This document shows positions 11,622 through 20,948 of a stretch of DNA of 64,000 nucleotides, one piece after another; the stretch's first letter is position 1; the number at the start of each line of letters is the position of its first letter. The DNA comes from Medicago truncatula (Eukaryota; Streptophyta; Magnoliopsida; Fabales; Fabaceae). Position numbers and translations under genes: made by a program. Under the pieces are notes generated by a model that saw nothing but the letters and a program-made list of their open reading frames with translations, did not search any database and was not told the DNA's origin. Where the stretch lies: the NCBI RefSeq assembly GCF_003473485.1, contig NC_053045.1, forward strand, positions 53,734,494-53,798,493. Direction: 5' to 3'.

Positions 11622-14285
11622 CTACTTAGCACCACTCCCTCCCTCACCACTTCTCTTGGACACCCTCTTATTTTCCCCTTTCTTTGCAAGCGCTCCAAAC
11701 ATATTATGAATATCCCCTTGAAAATGCAGCCCCACAGCCTTCCCTATTCCCCACACATCCTCAGCCGCCTCCTTCTCTTTCCCATGTAACACCACCCAAT
11801 TATTCCACTCTTGATTAACCGAGGCAGAAGAAGAAGCTTCAACTGAGGTACCCTGCGAGGCATCTACGTTAATAGACTGTTTTTTCTTACAAGTTCTCTT
11901 CTTCAAGGTACGTAAAACAGCTTTTCGGTCTTTACTAGACAGTCGCGCCACCTTTTTCAAGGTGTGTACTGTATGCCGCAATTCACCACCAATTTTCCTA
12001 CGTTTTGTCGCATCCTCTCCTTCCCGACTTTTGAGCACTTTTCTTTTCCCCACTTTTAAAAACTTTCTTTTAGCTGAGAAAATAATTCCTGCATCGCCAT
12101 GATGGTCCTTCACCCATTCTGAACTCCACGGCCCCGATAACACCTTCTTACCTTCAAAAGGAGGTCCGGAGACGGCCTTAACATGCCTAACCACTTCTGA
12201 CGCTAAACCATTTTTCGTAACGTGAACGTCCTCCCCTACAACATCCACACCTTCTTGATTAACTAAATTGACCACGCGGACTTTTTGCAGCATTTCCCCA
12301 GCAAGACTAGCCACCTTCTCAACACCTAAATTCGGTCGCTCCACCACAGGAACAGTAGAATGATGTGATGTTGCACACTCCCCATTAACCGATGTAGTTC
12401 CCGGCCCCTCATCTGCCAAAAACGCACGATCAGAACCTTCATCCACACCGTCCCTCAACGCAGCTACATTCTTCAAATCTTCCACCTCTAACTCTTTCAC
12501 CATTTCATCTACCACCAAATCAATATTTTTACTTGCTTCCTGATCACGAAACAATTCCTCATTATCCGACTGTGAATGCTGCTCATCCTCTTCTTCAAAA
12601 AGACAAGCATCCTCCCCAGCATTCCCTCCCCAATCCTCGACTATCTTAATGTCCACCAACTGACCATCTATCACAAGACGGTCAACACAAGAAATAGTCT
12701 CTAGGGATGACGTAGAAATCAAAACTCGAGCAAAATCAAATCTTAGTCTTTCCAACGTCACTTCGTCCGTACGCAAATAAGATCCACAGTCCATCACACA
12801 TAATTTAAAAAAATCCTCCCTCCAAGCGTGAATAGGGATTCCATACAATCTCACCCAAGCACCCCGACGAAAAGGTACCACTTCCGTATCCCACCGGACG
12901 GCATTCTGAAAAAAATGATCAAAAAAATCTTTCGCTTCCCGAAGCATGTCCAAAACATCTATCTCCGACCTACTTCTCAAGAAAACTCGGTCCGCACCCA
13001 AAGGAATTATTTCAAGATTAACGAAACCAGCATCTGCGATCCGATTTTGAATCACCGTAATCACCTCCCCATTCAACACATTAGCCAAAACACCTGATCG
13101 GGCCCACCTTAAGTCATCACCATTCGATCGAAACATCCGAACCATCTTCTTAGCAGCTGGTAACTGTTTTTCCACCACGGCTAGCTCAACCCCCGACAAA
13201 TCCCTAGACGTTTGACCTGTCGTATCCTCAGGTACACCTTCACCCCTTCCTAGTCCATGCTTACCTTTTCCATCTCGGATCGTCACAACCACATCCCCGA
13301 CCCGAACCACTTTAACGCAACCCTCATCCGCCGCATCCTTAAACACGTCCTTACACCCTTTTCCAGTCCATAAACTGTTGTCTACACTCTTCAATAAGTC
13401 GGGTCCACCACCTTCCTTTGACGTCCCTTCGTTACCATTCCGCATCTCTCCTTCGTCGTCACCTTTCTTTAGACACACGTCACTTCCTACTTCCTCGTCA
13501 ACGTTAATCCTGGACCTTTCAACCTCACCACCACGATCAAAACGCGCTAACTTCGCCCTAACACGATAACTACCAAAGCAAACAGCATTCACAGCATGTA
13601 ACAATTTACCAACATCCCGAACTTTAGAAAAACGGACAAAACCAAACAATTCCCCATTCACATTCCGTCTACTTGGAACTACTACATCCTCAAGAATTCC
13701 ACAAACCTCAAAACCCTTACGTAAATAGAAATTAGATAATTGCGGAGGAAAGTTGGTAAAATAAAATGTTACGAACCGTTTATACGGAGGAACGGCCTGC
13801 TGCACACCTCCCTGGATGCTGTCCGCGCTTCCCACCTCCAATTCCTTAGCCTCGCGCTCATGCTGCTGTCGCATGCCTCCACCACAAGCGCTGCTCACCC
13901 CTCTCTCGCTAACAGCACCTGATGCACGCACCTGCTCCTTTCCTTCTTCTTCCGCAGCTGATCGTAGCCTGCCAAAGCTGCTATGTGAGTGACGCGCAGA
14001 CTGCACCACCGGTTCCCTATATGGTCCTCGCCGCTTCTGCAAAAGCCACCCATCAGAATCCATAAACCTAGATTGCCTGTGACCATAGCCTCTCCTTCCT
14101 TCAATCTGTCTGAACCTGCTGTCATTCCAGTCCCTGTCGCTACATTCCTGTCTGAGTGCTTTCCTTCGTCGCCGACTCACGACGAGCCAATCCTCCCTCT
14201 CCCCCCCCTTGTGTGGCACCTTGGATCCCTTCCCCCCTAGTGAACCGCCATTCCGACGCAGAGGGCCGCCGGCGCGGTGGTGCAC
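11622..14285 (-). CDS. LINE ORF1: RRM- and DUF4283-containing nucleic-acid-binding protein
   Basis: One uninterrupted frame of about 887 codons ends with TAG at 11622-11624, just before ORF2. After a basic N-terminus (SRRRRKALRQE near residue 40) an RRM-like fold spans about residues 170-250 (FVTFYFTNFPPQ, then ELFGFVRFS). A DUF4283-like block lies at about 395-540 (RGAWVRLYGIPIHAW), followed by a long acidic and then lysine-rich tail. Plant L1 ORF1 proteins of this layout bind element RNA. The open frame begins at a GTG; its first in-frame ATG is codon 75, yet the sequence before it looks coding. The true start may therefore be displaced by a shift near the 5' end or lie in an overlapping frame (an ATG-started frame runs from about 14370). 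Confidence 0.8.
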   Translation of the reverse strand: MHHRAGGPLRRNGGSLGGKGSKVPHKGGEREDWLVVSRRRRKALRQECSDRDWNDSRFRQIEGRRGYGHRQSRFMDSDGWLLQKRRGPYREPVVQSARHSHSSFGRLRSAAEEEGKEQVRASGAVSERGVSSACGGGMRQQHEREAKELEVGSADSIQGGVQQAVPPYKRFVTFYFTNFPPQLSNFYLRKGFEVCGILEDVVVPSRRNVNGELFGFVRFSKVRDVGKLLHAVNAVCFGSYRVRAKLARFDRGGEVERSRINVDEEVGSDVCLKKGDDEGEMRNGNEGTSKEGGGPDLLKSVDNSLWTGKGCKDVFKDAADEGCVKVVRVGDVVVTIRDGKGKHGLGRGEGVPEDTTGQTSRDLSGVELAVVEKQLPAAKKMVRMFRSNGDDLRWARSGVLANVLNGEVITVIQNRIADAGFVNLEIIPLGADRVFLRSRSEIDVLDMLREAKDFFDHFFQNAVRWDTEVVPFRRGAWVRLYGIPIHAWREDFFKLCVMDCGSYLRTDEVTLERLRFDFARVLISTSSLETISCVDRLVIDGQLVDIKIVEDWGGNAGEDACLFEEEDEQHSQSDNEELFRDQEASKNIDLVVDEMVKELEVEDLKNVAALRDGVDEGSDRAFLADEGPGTTSVNGECATSHHSTVPVVERPNLGVEKVASLAGEMLQKVRVVNLVNQEGVDVVGEDVHVTKNGLASEVVRHVKAVSGPPFEGKKVLSGPWSSEWVKDHHGDAGIIFSAKRKFLKVGKRKVLKSREGEDATKRRKIGGELRHTVHTLKKVARLSSKDRKAVLRTLKKRTCKKKQSINVDASQGTSVEASSSASVNQEWNNWVVLHGKEKEAAEDVWGIGKAVGLHFQGDIHNMFGALAKKGENKRVSKRSGEGGSGAK

Positions 14286-14639
14286 CTCTCTCTCCTAGCC
14301 TATCGCGCTCTCTCATCCCTAACCCTAATAATAAGGAGAAAATTAATACATTATATGTTAAGTGTATCATGTCATTTTTACTCTATTGCCCATGAGTTTT
14401 CAAAGGCAACCTAGGCCTCACCTTATAAAAATCATTAAATATATGAGAATTGTACTGTGTACCTCTAACACTAAGACATCTCTTAATATTCTTATTGAAT
14501 TGATTTTTTTTATTTTTCTTACAAATTTTTTAAACATGCCAAGCACTTTACTTTTATTTTTCATGAGATAAAAAAATATAGTCAAAAAGAATTATATTTC
14601 ATTTCTAGTCGGTGTTCCATTATGTTCACGTATATTATA

Positions 14640-15340
14640 GAATTTGTTAAAGTCTAAATGATCGCTTTCTCTAGTCATTTCTAGGTCAATGGATCAGGGT
14701 TGTGAGTTGTTGCTTAGTACTTTCTTGGGAGGAGGAGAAGTTGAATGAGTGTTGTTCGTTGTTGTTTAGTACTTTCTTGAGAGGAGAAGAAGTTGGAGGA
14801 GTGTTGTGCATTCTTGTTTAGTACTTTCTTGCATGATAACGAATCAAATAATTGAGATTGGCAACTTAATCCGGGTGATGGCTATCTGTTAAATATGTTT
14901 ATCAGATGTTAACTCATTCAGAGATGGATGGGCCCTCTTCTCTTACAAATATTATATAGAATGAGAAAGCTCTGATGAAAGTGTCTTTATTTACGTGACT
15001 TTTGAGCAACAGAATTTCAAATAAAGATAATTTATTGTGTCGTGGAACCTCGAATGATAGTTCTAATATTTGCTTGTGAGGTTACAGGTCAAACAAATTT
15101 GTTGACCATTTATTTTTTCACTGTGGTTGGTTTAGTAAAATCGAATCCTTGTTCTAAATTGTCTCGGTGTTTATGGTTTTCTCTTTAATTATGCTTCTGA
15201 TCATGTCATTTAATCTGATGATTTTTTGTGTGCTATGAAAAGAGTCAATCTGAACTTAATCTTATATGTTTCGCTTGTATTTGGAGGATTTGAAAGAAGG
15301 AAAAAACGTCTCTGTTTACTAAAATTTAGAGGGTTTGATT
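14640..15340 (+). pseudogene. Decayed LINE ORF2 3' fragment (zf-RVT region)
   Basis: Broken plus-strand frames resemble the C-terminal part of the nearby LINE ORF2: EEKKLEECC near 14775, then WQLNPGDGY, a VYQMLT-like stretch, and a terminal region like WKERNERLFTK. Many stops are present. A segment of about 55 bp containing TTTAGTACTTTCTTG is repeated three times at 14715-14835, a local tandem duplication inside the fragment. It begins about 200 bp outside the foldback element TSD, so it is a separate older insertion. Confidence 0.6.
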
Positions 15341-15569
15341 CATCTGATTTTTGATTAATAAATATGCAATATTGATATAATACTTTTTTATACTAACATC
15401 CCATGAAATTCATCATTTATCACATAACCCATTTATCAGTTTACATACATACATACATATTATCCTCTTTAATTATCAGAATTTTTAAATTAAATATCTA
15501 TTTGAGTTTTTTTTTTTAAAGAATCTACTTTGAGTTATTAAACATTACATCTATATAAAGAGTTACTAA

Positions 15570-15704
15570 TACGCGGGGAATACCGGGTTCCATTTTCAGG
15601 GGAAATAATGTTTGGCCACTGCGCGTGCCTCTACGCACAAGTCGGATTAGTCGTCCACCTTTAATGGGTTGGAAACCGGTGCGAAAGTCAAAAATAAAAT
15701 AAAA
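15570..15704 (+). mobile_element. tRNA-derived SINE, family C, with 9-bp TSD
   Basis: The body contains a box B-like ACCGGGTTCCA, GGCCACTGCGCGTGCC and AAGTCGGATTAGTCGTCCAC, and ends in an A-rich tail. AGTTACTAA occurs just before (15561-15569) and just after (15705-15713). Confidence 0.6.
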
Positions 15705-15713
15705 AGTTACTAA

Positions 15714-17137
15714 ACTAAAGTAAAAAAAAAAAGTAGTAAGTGGAAAATAAGGGTTTATTTATGTCGGTATAAAGATAGTGAAAGAGTTTTGATTTGTTTT
15801 TTAAGATTAGGATGTTTAATATGTATTTTTAAAAATAATCGAAAAGTTTATCTTTTCCATTTGTTACAAAAAATAAATTTTATAATAATAAAAATTGATA
15901 TTAGACATATAAGATCAACATAACAAGATGACTTAAATGGTTAATAAATTCTATATATGGAGAACGAATTGTTCAGACGAACTTTAGTTTAACGAGCATC
16001 AACAAAATCGAACTTTAATTTTAACCAAATGGTTGAGGGAAAAAGTGTTGAGTGTCTTGACTTCGAACGCTAACTCATGTATATATTATGTAATGTCCAT
16101 ATCAACCGAGTTAAACTCAATATTGCGTGTAATTAGTTTATCCAACAAAGAATGGAAAATAATTACATGAACAAATTTGCAAATGCAATTAAAAACTAGT
16201 CTTTTTGGTCAAGTAGTCTAATAGTTGGAACTAACACATTTTAATTATAGAGAAGTGGGTGTCTCGAATTCGAACATCAATTCTTACATATGTTATGTAA
16301 TGTCTCCATCAACTAAATTAAACTCATAGAGACTAAAAAAATTAGTTCATTGTATGTAATTTTCTTGTCGTGGCTAATTTAAATATTAGACATAAAGCAT
16401 TTTCCATTTATTTGTGGCTAATTTTCATTGGTAGAAAGTTAAGATATCTTTTTTTGAAGGAAGCTAAGATATCTATAATTTTTCCTAGCCCTCACCAAAA
16501 TTAGTATAAAATCTTCGATTAATCAATTGAATCATGAAATACATCAGTGACAGCCGTCGTCTAGTTTACATTGCTGAACATAATCATCACCGTACCTCGT
16601 CTCCCTTGCCGTTACATCCATGTTCTTCCAACATCACCGCAAGTTGTTGTTGATTCATCATTTCCTTACATAGAACTTTTTCACATCCAAGAATATCTAA
16701 GGATGTTCCGTAACTTTGAGGAATTTGTTGACTCATGTAAGAGTACGTGACTCCAAGTTTCAATCTCTTAATAAAAATTCTAAATGAACGTGATCTCCAT
16801 TCCATTACTCATAATATTCAAATATAATTTGCTTTTAATCTACTAGTAGTGAGTACAACTTCACTATTTTGATATAAATTATTCCTACATGCGTGTGGAA
16901 GCCATTAAAGAATTCATATCAATTGTCAATATTGTCAACTCTTGTCCATCATCCAAAATCTTGATGCTATGCACGTTCAACATTAGTCCCACAACACACT
17001 AAGAAAAAAACAAAGCAATCATTAATTAATATTTGAAAAATAATCATAAAAACAAAATAAAATGTCCAAAGTCAAGGGTGTGAGTTGTGAGTGTCACAAT
17101 GAAGCTGGCCTTCTTCAATTATGTTCCCCAAATGCAT
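15714..17137. other. AT-rich intergenic stretch
   Basis: No gene was recognised. Two degenerate tRNA-like repeats are suggested near 16000-16120 and 16200-16340 (each with an ACTTCGAACGC- or ATTCGAACATC-like box and a shared TATGTAATGTCCATATCAA- or TATGTAATGTCTCCATCAA-type segment). A micro-insertion of a T run plus GAAGG lies between AAGTTAAGATATCT (16436-16449) and AAGCTAAGATATCT (16461-16474). Confidence 0.35.
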
Positions 17138-17138
17138 G

Positions 17139-17146
17139 TATAAAAT
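17139..17146 (+). promoter_or_regulatory. Candidate TATA box of the USP-like gene
   Basis: TATAAAAT lies about 85-90 bp upstream of the ATG at 17230 and is followed by a (TA)n run at about 17156-17181. Position and sequence fit a plant core promoter, but an AT-rich context makes chance matches common. Confidence 0.35.
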
Positions 17147-17155
17147 GATATATGC

Positions 17156-17188
<33 letters not shown>

Positions 17189-17229
17189 TAATTTGAGCTT
17201 GAGTGCTTTAGAATCAATTAATCAAAGAC

Positions 17230-18394
17230 ATGGTTAGACCACGTTTCAAGTTGAATAGTTTGTGCGTTGGTCATGCTAGAACACCTCGTGTTCGAGCATG
17301 TTCTGCATCTTCTTTTGGATCAAAATTTGCAAACAGAACTGAGTTTTCAAGCAACGGAGTTCAAGACTCTGGAAGAGATAATAAAGGGGATGAAAGTGGG
17401 AATAAAGTGATGGTTGTTGTGGATTCCAGCTTTGAAGCTAAAGGAGCTCTTGATTGGGCACTCTCACACACTATTCAGAGTCAAGATACCGTTGTTCTTG
17501 TTCATGTAGCTAGACCCCTCAGAGAAGGTCAGAAAAAAATTGATTCTGTACTATTTATGTTTGTAACTTTTTTTTCTTTCTGAAATTTTAATTAGACTAA
17601 TGTGAAAAGGGGAAAACAAGTTTAATTAATTTTGTTCTATTGATTCATTCCTAGGCGACGAGTCTGATGTGAAGTTTAATCTGAAGGCTTATCAACTTCT
17701 CCTAGACATGAAGAGTATGTGTGAAATGAAGAAACTTGGGGTAAGCTTCAAACAAGATTTTGAATTTTAGTTGTGTTACTTAATATTGTGTCAAGGTTTC
17801 ACATTAATGAGATATACTCTCGACATAAGTTTATAAATGGAGACGGTCCTCAACACTAAAATGTATTTAAAATTTGTTTGGTCACATCCTATTGAGTCAC
17901 CGCTATTAACTGGGTTAATGTGAAATATTGCTAAAGACAAAGACTTATTGACTTACTCATAATTTAACTCATCACGGTTCATTCATAAATAAGGTATGAT
18001 CAAACAATTCATAAATGATTAATTAAAATAATTAAACATATATTACACATTGAAGTTTGAATATATATATATATGCATATGGTAACATGTGGAATTTTAT
18101 GGGTTTCAGGTGCTAGTGAATATAGTATTGCTTGAAGGGGATGAAAAGGGTGCTGCAATAGTGCAAGAGGCAAAGCAACAAAGGGTGTCTTTATTGGTGG
18201 TGGGACAAAGAAAACGTTCTCTTTTGTGGTGCTTGATGAGGAAGTGGACAAGAAAGAGAACAAAAAGTGGGGTTGCTGAGTATTGTATACAGAACTCCCC
18301 TTGTATGACCATTGCAGTGAGGAGGAAGAATAAAAAACTTGGAGGATATTTGATTACTACCAAACGCCATAAAAACTTTTGGCTTTTGGCTTAA
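17230..18394 (+). CDS. Universal stress protein (UspA)-like protein, three exons
   Basis: Exons 17230-17527, 17655-17740 and 18110-18394 (phases 1, 0, 0; all GT-AG) give 222 residues. After a variable N-terminus of about 60 residues, NKVMVVVDSSFEAKGALDWAL begins the USP fold with its first strand and nucleotide-site Asp, then VVLVHVARP. The last exon gives VLVNIVLLEGDEKGAAIV, SLLVVGQRKR and a C-terminal EYCIQNSPCMTIAVRRK. The usual ATP loop G-x2-G-x9-G-(S/T) is not preserved after VVGQ, where the stretch is basic and tryptophan-rich. ATP binding is therefore doubtful; plant relatives of this subgroup share that feature. Role inferred as a small cytosolic or nuclear stress-response protein; the partner is unknown. 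Confidence 0.85.
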
Positions 18395-18872
18395 TATGAT
18401 ATGATACGATACGATGTGACTTATATCAATGAAATTGGTTATGATGTTTGTGGGTTTGTGTCTAATACACATAGGTAAAGGTGTATCTATCTTAAAATTT
18501 GAATATGTTATGCCACAATTAATGTACTTCAAACTGTTAACTAGATTAGTATATTGATATTCCCTTACTTGAATATTTTTGGTCCTTCACTTTGAATGAG
18601 CTTTCTTCTGGTTAATTACACTTGCTCTTAGAAAAAAAAATACATGACATTTACTAGATTTAGATTGTATATAGTCATCCAATGAGTGATATTATTGAAT
18701 TAAGATTGTGTAATCCATATTTCGATGTATATTTTGATTCTTTTTAAATTTAAAATATCACGTTTAATTATAGATTGTATGATCTTATTCGATAGTCATC
18801 AATGTGACTAACGTTGTACTAGATTCTAATGGCACACAACCCAAATCTCACACTTGCTATGTTAGAATGGGA
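18395..18872. other. 3' flank of the USP-like gene; no gene seen
   Basis: AT-rich sequence presumably holding the 3' UTR and polyadenylation region. Nothing else was recognised. Confidence 0.4.
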
Positions 18873-18880
18873 TGTTAATG

Positions 18881-19269
18881 CAGGGCCGTTTCTATAGAAT
18901 TAGAGGCTTGGCTCTAACATTAAAAATAGGCCTCTCATAAAATAAAATCACAATTTTTAAAAAGAGCAGCCTCTATTCATAATGAAAATAAGATATTAAA
19001 AAAAATTAAAATTAATTAAAGTAGCAAAAAGAAGATCCTAAAAATATTAAATTACCTTGTCAAAAAAAAAACAATTAAATTAATAAAAGAAGCAAAATAG
19101 CAAACATGAACCACTGCGCTACATCTACAAAGTCTAAATTAATAATGCATTTGTTATATATATTCACTTCTACGGCAGCATATTTTAAAAAAAAAAACAA
19201 AGTTTGGGCTCTAAAATTTAGGAGGCTCAGCTCAATAGAACTGTTTGCACCCCCTTATAGCCGGCCCTG
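18881..19269. mobile_element. 389-bp hAT-type MITE with 8-bp TSD
   Basis: Ends are CAGGGCCG and CGGCCCTG, typical of hAT-derived elements. They are flanked by TGTTAATG (18873-18880) and TATTAATG (19270-19277), an 8-bp TSD with one mismatch. Sub-terminal AGAGGCTTGGCTC is echoed by GGAGGCTCAGCTC at the other end. A tail-only micro-insertion is nested inside, with ATTAAATTA at 19046-19054 and 19074-19082. Confidence 0.75.
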
Positions 19270-19627
19270 TATTAATGTATGAGTGATATTTTTATTTTTT
19301 TTAACAAGCAAAAATAAATTATATAAGAGTCTGAGTGATATTAACTTATATTTGGTCTTGTTTCCACTTTTCCTGCCATTCTAGATACAAGTTTAGAATA
19401 TTGAATTTTCCATTATTTAAATTGTATATCTCTGTCATTTGTAGTGATTTATCATTTAATGAATGATTGAAAAAAATGATCCACCAATCCAATTATAAAA
19501 CATAGGGTCATGATTGAATAAAGAAAAATATTTTTGGTCAAACAATCTAGTGGTTAAACTATGTAAAAAAGTGGAAACCCCAAACTTAAATCTTGTCCTT
19601 TATGTATTAATATTCATTGAGTTATAT

Positions 19628-19760
19628 CCATAAGTTCTAGATCAATCAACAAAATGCCGAAATTGTTAGGCGGATGTCATGATCGAGGTTCGAACCTCGG
19701 TACCTTTACTTGTGTGTGTGAGTTTATAATGACTTTACTATTTCGTGTATCTATTAAAAA
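19628..19760 (+). mobile_element. tRNA-derived SINE, family A
   Basis: This is the best-preserved copy of the family: ATGCCGAAATTGTTAGG, then a well-kept box B GGTTCGAACCTCGG, then TACTTGTGTGTGTGAG and a final TTTCGTGTATC before an A run. The box A end is degraded. Confidence 0.65.
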
Positions 19761-20948
19761 AAATTATTAAACTACCAATCGAGTTAATAAAAAAAACTAT
19801 TCACATGATTTTTAAATTACAGTTGATTTAAGACACATAATTGTTATGATCCAACAATTTTTTTTAATGATCTTTTTACCTGTACCATGTGTTAATTAAC
19901 TTAAAAGGCGATTGCATCTGAAAAGAGACATCACATGCGATCATGCGGTGGCGTCGCTTGTGTGGGTTTCACTTTCATCACATCGGGTCTTCTCATTGTG
20001 CATGAATTACATCATGATTTCATATTTAAGTGTCTCTTTTGTAAAAAAAAATTGTTTCTATTTAATTGTCATTTTTAAAGTTCAATGCAATATTAAATAT
20101 TATTTTATCAATATTATCCTTAATTATTTATTACAGAGAGAGAAATAATTGAAACAAGATATTAAATGAATGAGGTTATTATTGGAAAATGATAATTTAT
20201 TGTATCAAAAGTAGTAACATTTATTGACTTTATTTGTTTGTGTAAAATGTCAAAAAATGACAATTAAAAAGGAACGGAGGTAGTATAATTTACCGATGTA
20301 CAATTAATTAGTTTACATATGAATCAATCTAATGGTGTGTTATCATCACACTAATAAATGAACATGAGAAAAAGTTGGATGAACTAAAGTTAGATGTATT
20401 TAGACTAAATTCTTAACTAAATACGTTAACTTTTGTTGACGAAACTTTCTCTTATAAATAGGACCGAACGAGTATTAACTAATTGACATGACAATATATA
20501 TATCATTAAATACAAATGGTCATACGAATTAAAATCATGGGGTATTCACACAATTTTATATTTTTTTCCCTAAAACAAAAAATACTTTTACAGTATTATT
20601 GATTAAATAAATAAAATAAACAGTGAAGAGCAAACAAAACAGCAAGGCATGGTTCCCTTTCTTAGTTTCTTTGATTGAATTGAGAGTTGTGACAGAATAG
20701 GAATAGACCAAGCCGCAGCTCATCTATCTCTTTCTTTCTTTCTCTAATTATTTAATTTAACTAATTCTCTGGGTCTTTTCTTGCTTGTATCTCTCATTTA
20801 TTCATCATCATCACCAACAAAAATAATCAATCATTTCATTTCATTTCACAGTTTTGAATAAATACCACTGAGATTGATTGATTGATTGATTGAACCCACG
20901 CATCCAGCAAAATTGATTGGATTGCCGTGGTGAAGTGAAATTCAGAAA
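19761..20948. other. Intergenic region and GAUT11 promoter/5' UTR
   Basis: The left part is AT-rich. GGAACGGAGGTAGTA at 20270-20285 looks like one surviving end of a Stowaway-type MITE whose other end is not clear. From about 20690 the sequence becomes pyrimidine-rich (CTCTTTCTTTCTTTCTC), as in plant 5' UTRs, and leads to the GAUT11 ATG. An ATTGATTG tandem tract lies at 20875-20895. Confidence 0.4.

Larger units (their letters stand above)
7777..14384 (-). mobile_element. Near full-length LINE (L1-type non-LTR retrotransposon) inserted in the right arm of the foldback element
   Basis: A perfect 16-bp TSD, ATTGCCCATGAGTTTT, lies at 7761-7776 and 14385-14400. The element lies on the minus strand: ORF1 at about 14285-11622, then ORF2 (endonuclease, reverse transcriptase, zf-RVT) down to 7891, then a roughly 100-bp 3' region with a short A tail (T run at 7773-7781 on this strand, partly shared with the TSD). 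Sequence outside each TSD copy aligns with the uninterrupted left arm near 3573-3660, which shows the empty-site structure. Perfect TSDs and only two single-base shifts in ORF2 point to a recent insertion. Confidence 0.9.
3558..14422. mobile_element. Foldback Mutator-like element with ~1-kb tandem-repeat-bearing inverted arms, interrupted by a LINE
   Basis: TTATAAAAA is found immediately outside both ends (3549-3557 and 14423-14431), a 9-bp TSD as expected for the Mutator superfamily. The outer ends are GGTTTTTTCTAAATTACC (left) and, as reverse complement of the right, GGTGAGGCCTAGGTTGCC. The left arm (3558 to about 4592) is the inverted counterpart of the right arm (about 6672-7776 plus 14401-14422). 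Both arms carry tandem units of about 270-285 bp (starts near 4178 and 4447; on the right near 6671, 6956 and 7229). Without the nested LINE and its TSD the element would be about 4.24 kb. No transposase reading frame was seen in the interior, so it looks non-autonomous. Confidence 0.75.

Noticed and set aside
8665..14395. Many plus-strand frames across the LINE
   Set aside because: Antisense shadows of ORF1 and ORF2.
17156..17181. (TA)n microsatellite
   Set aside because: Real, but ordinary in AT-rich plant DNA; noted only with the nearby TATA candidate.
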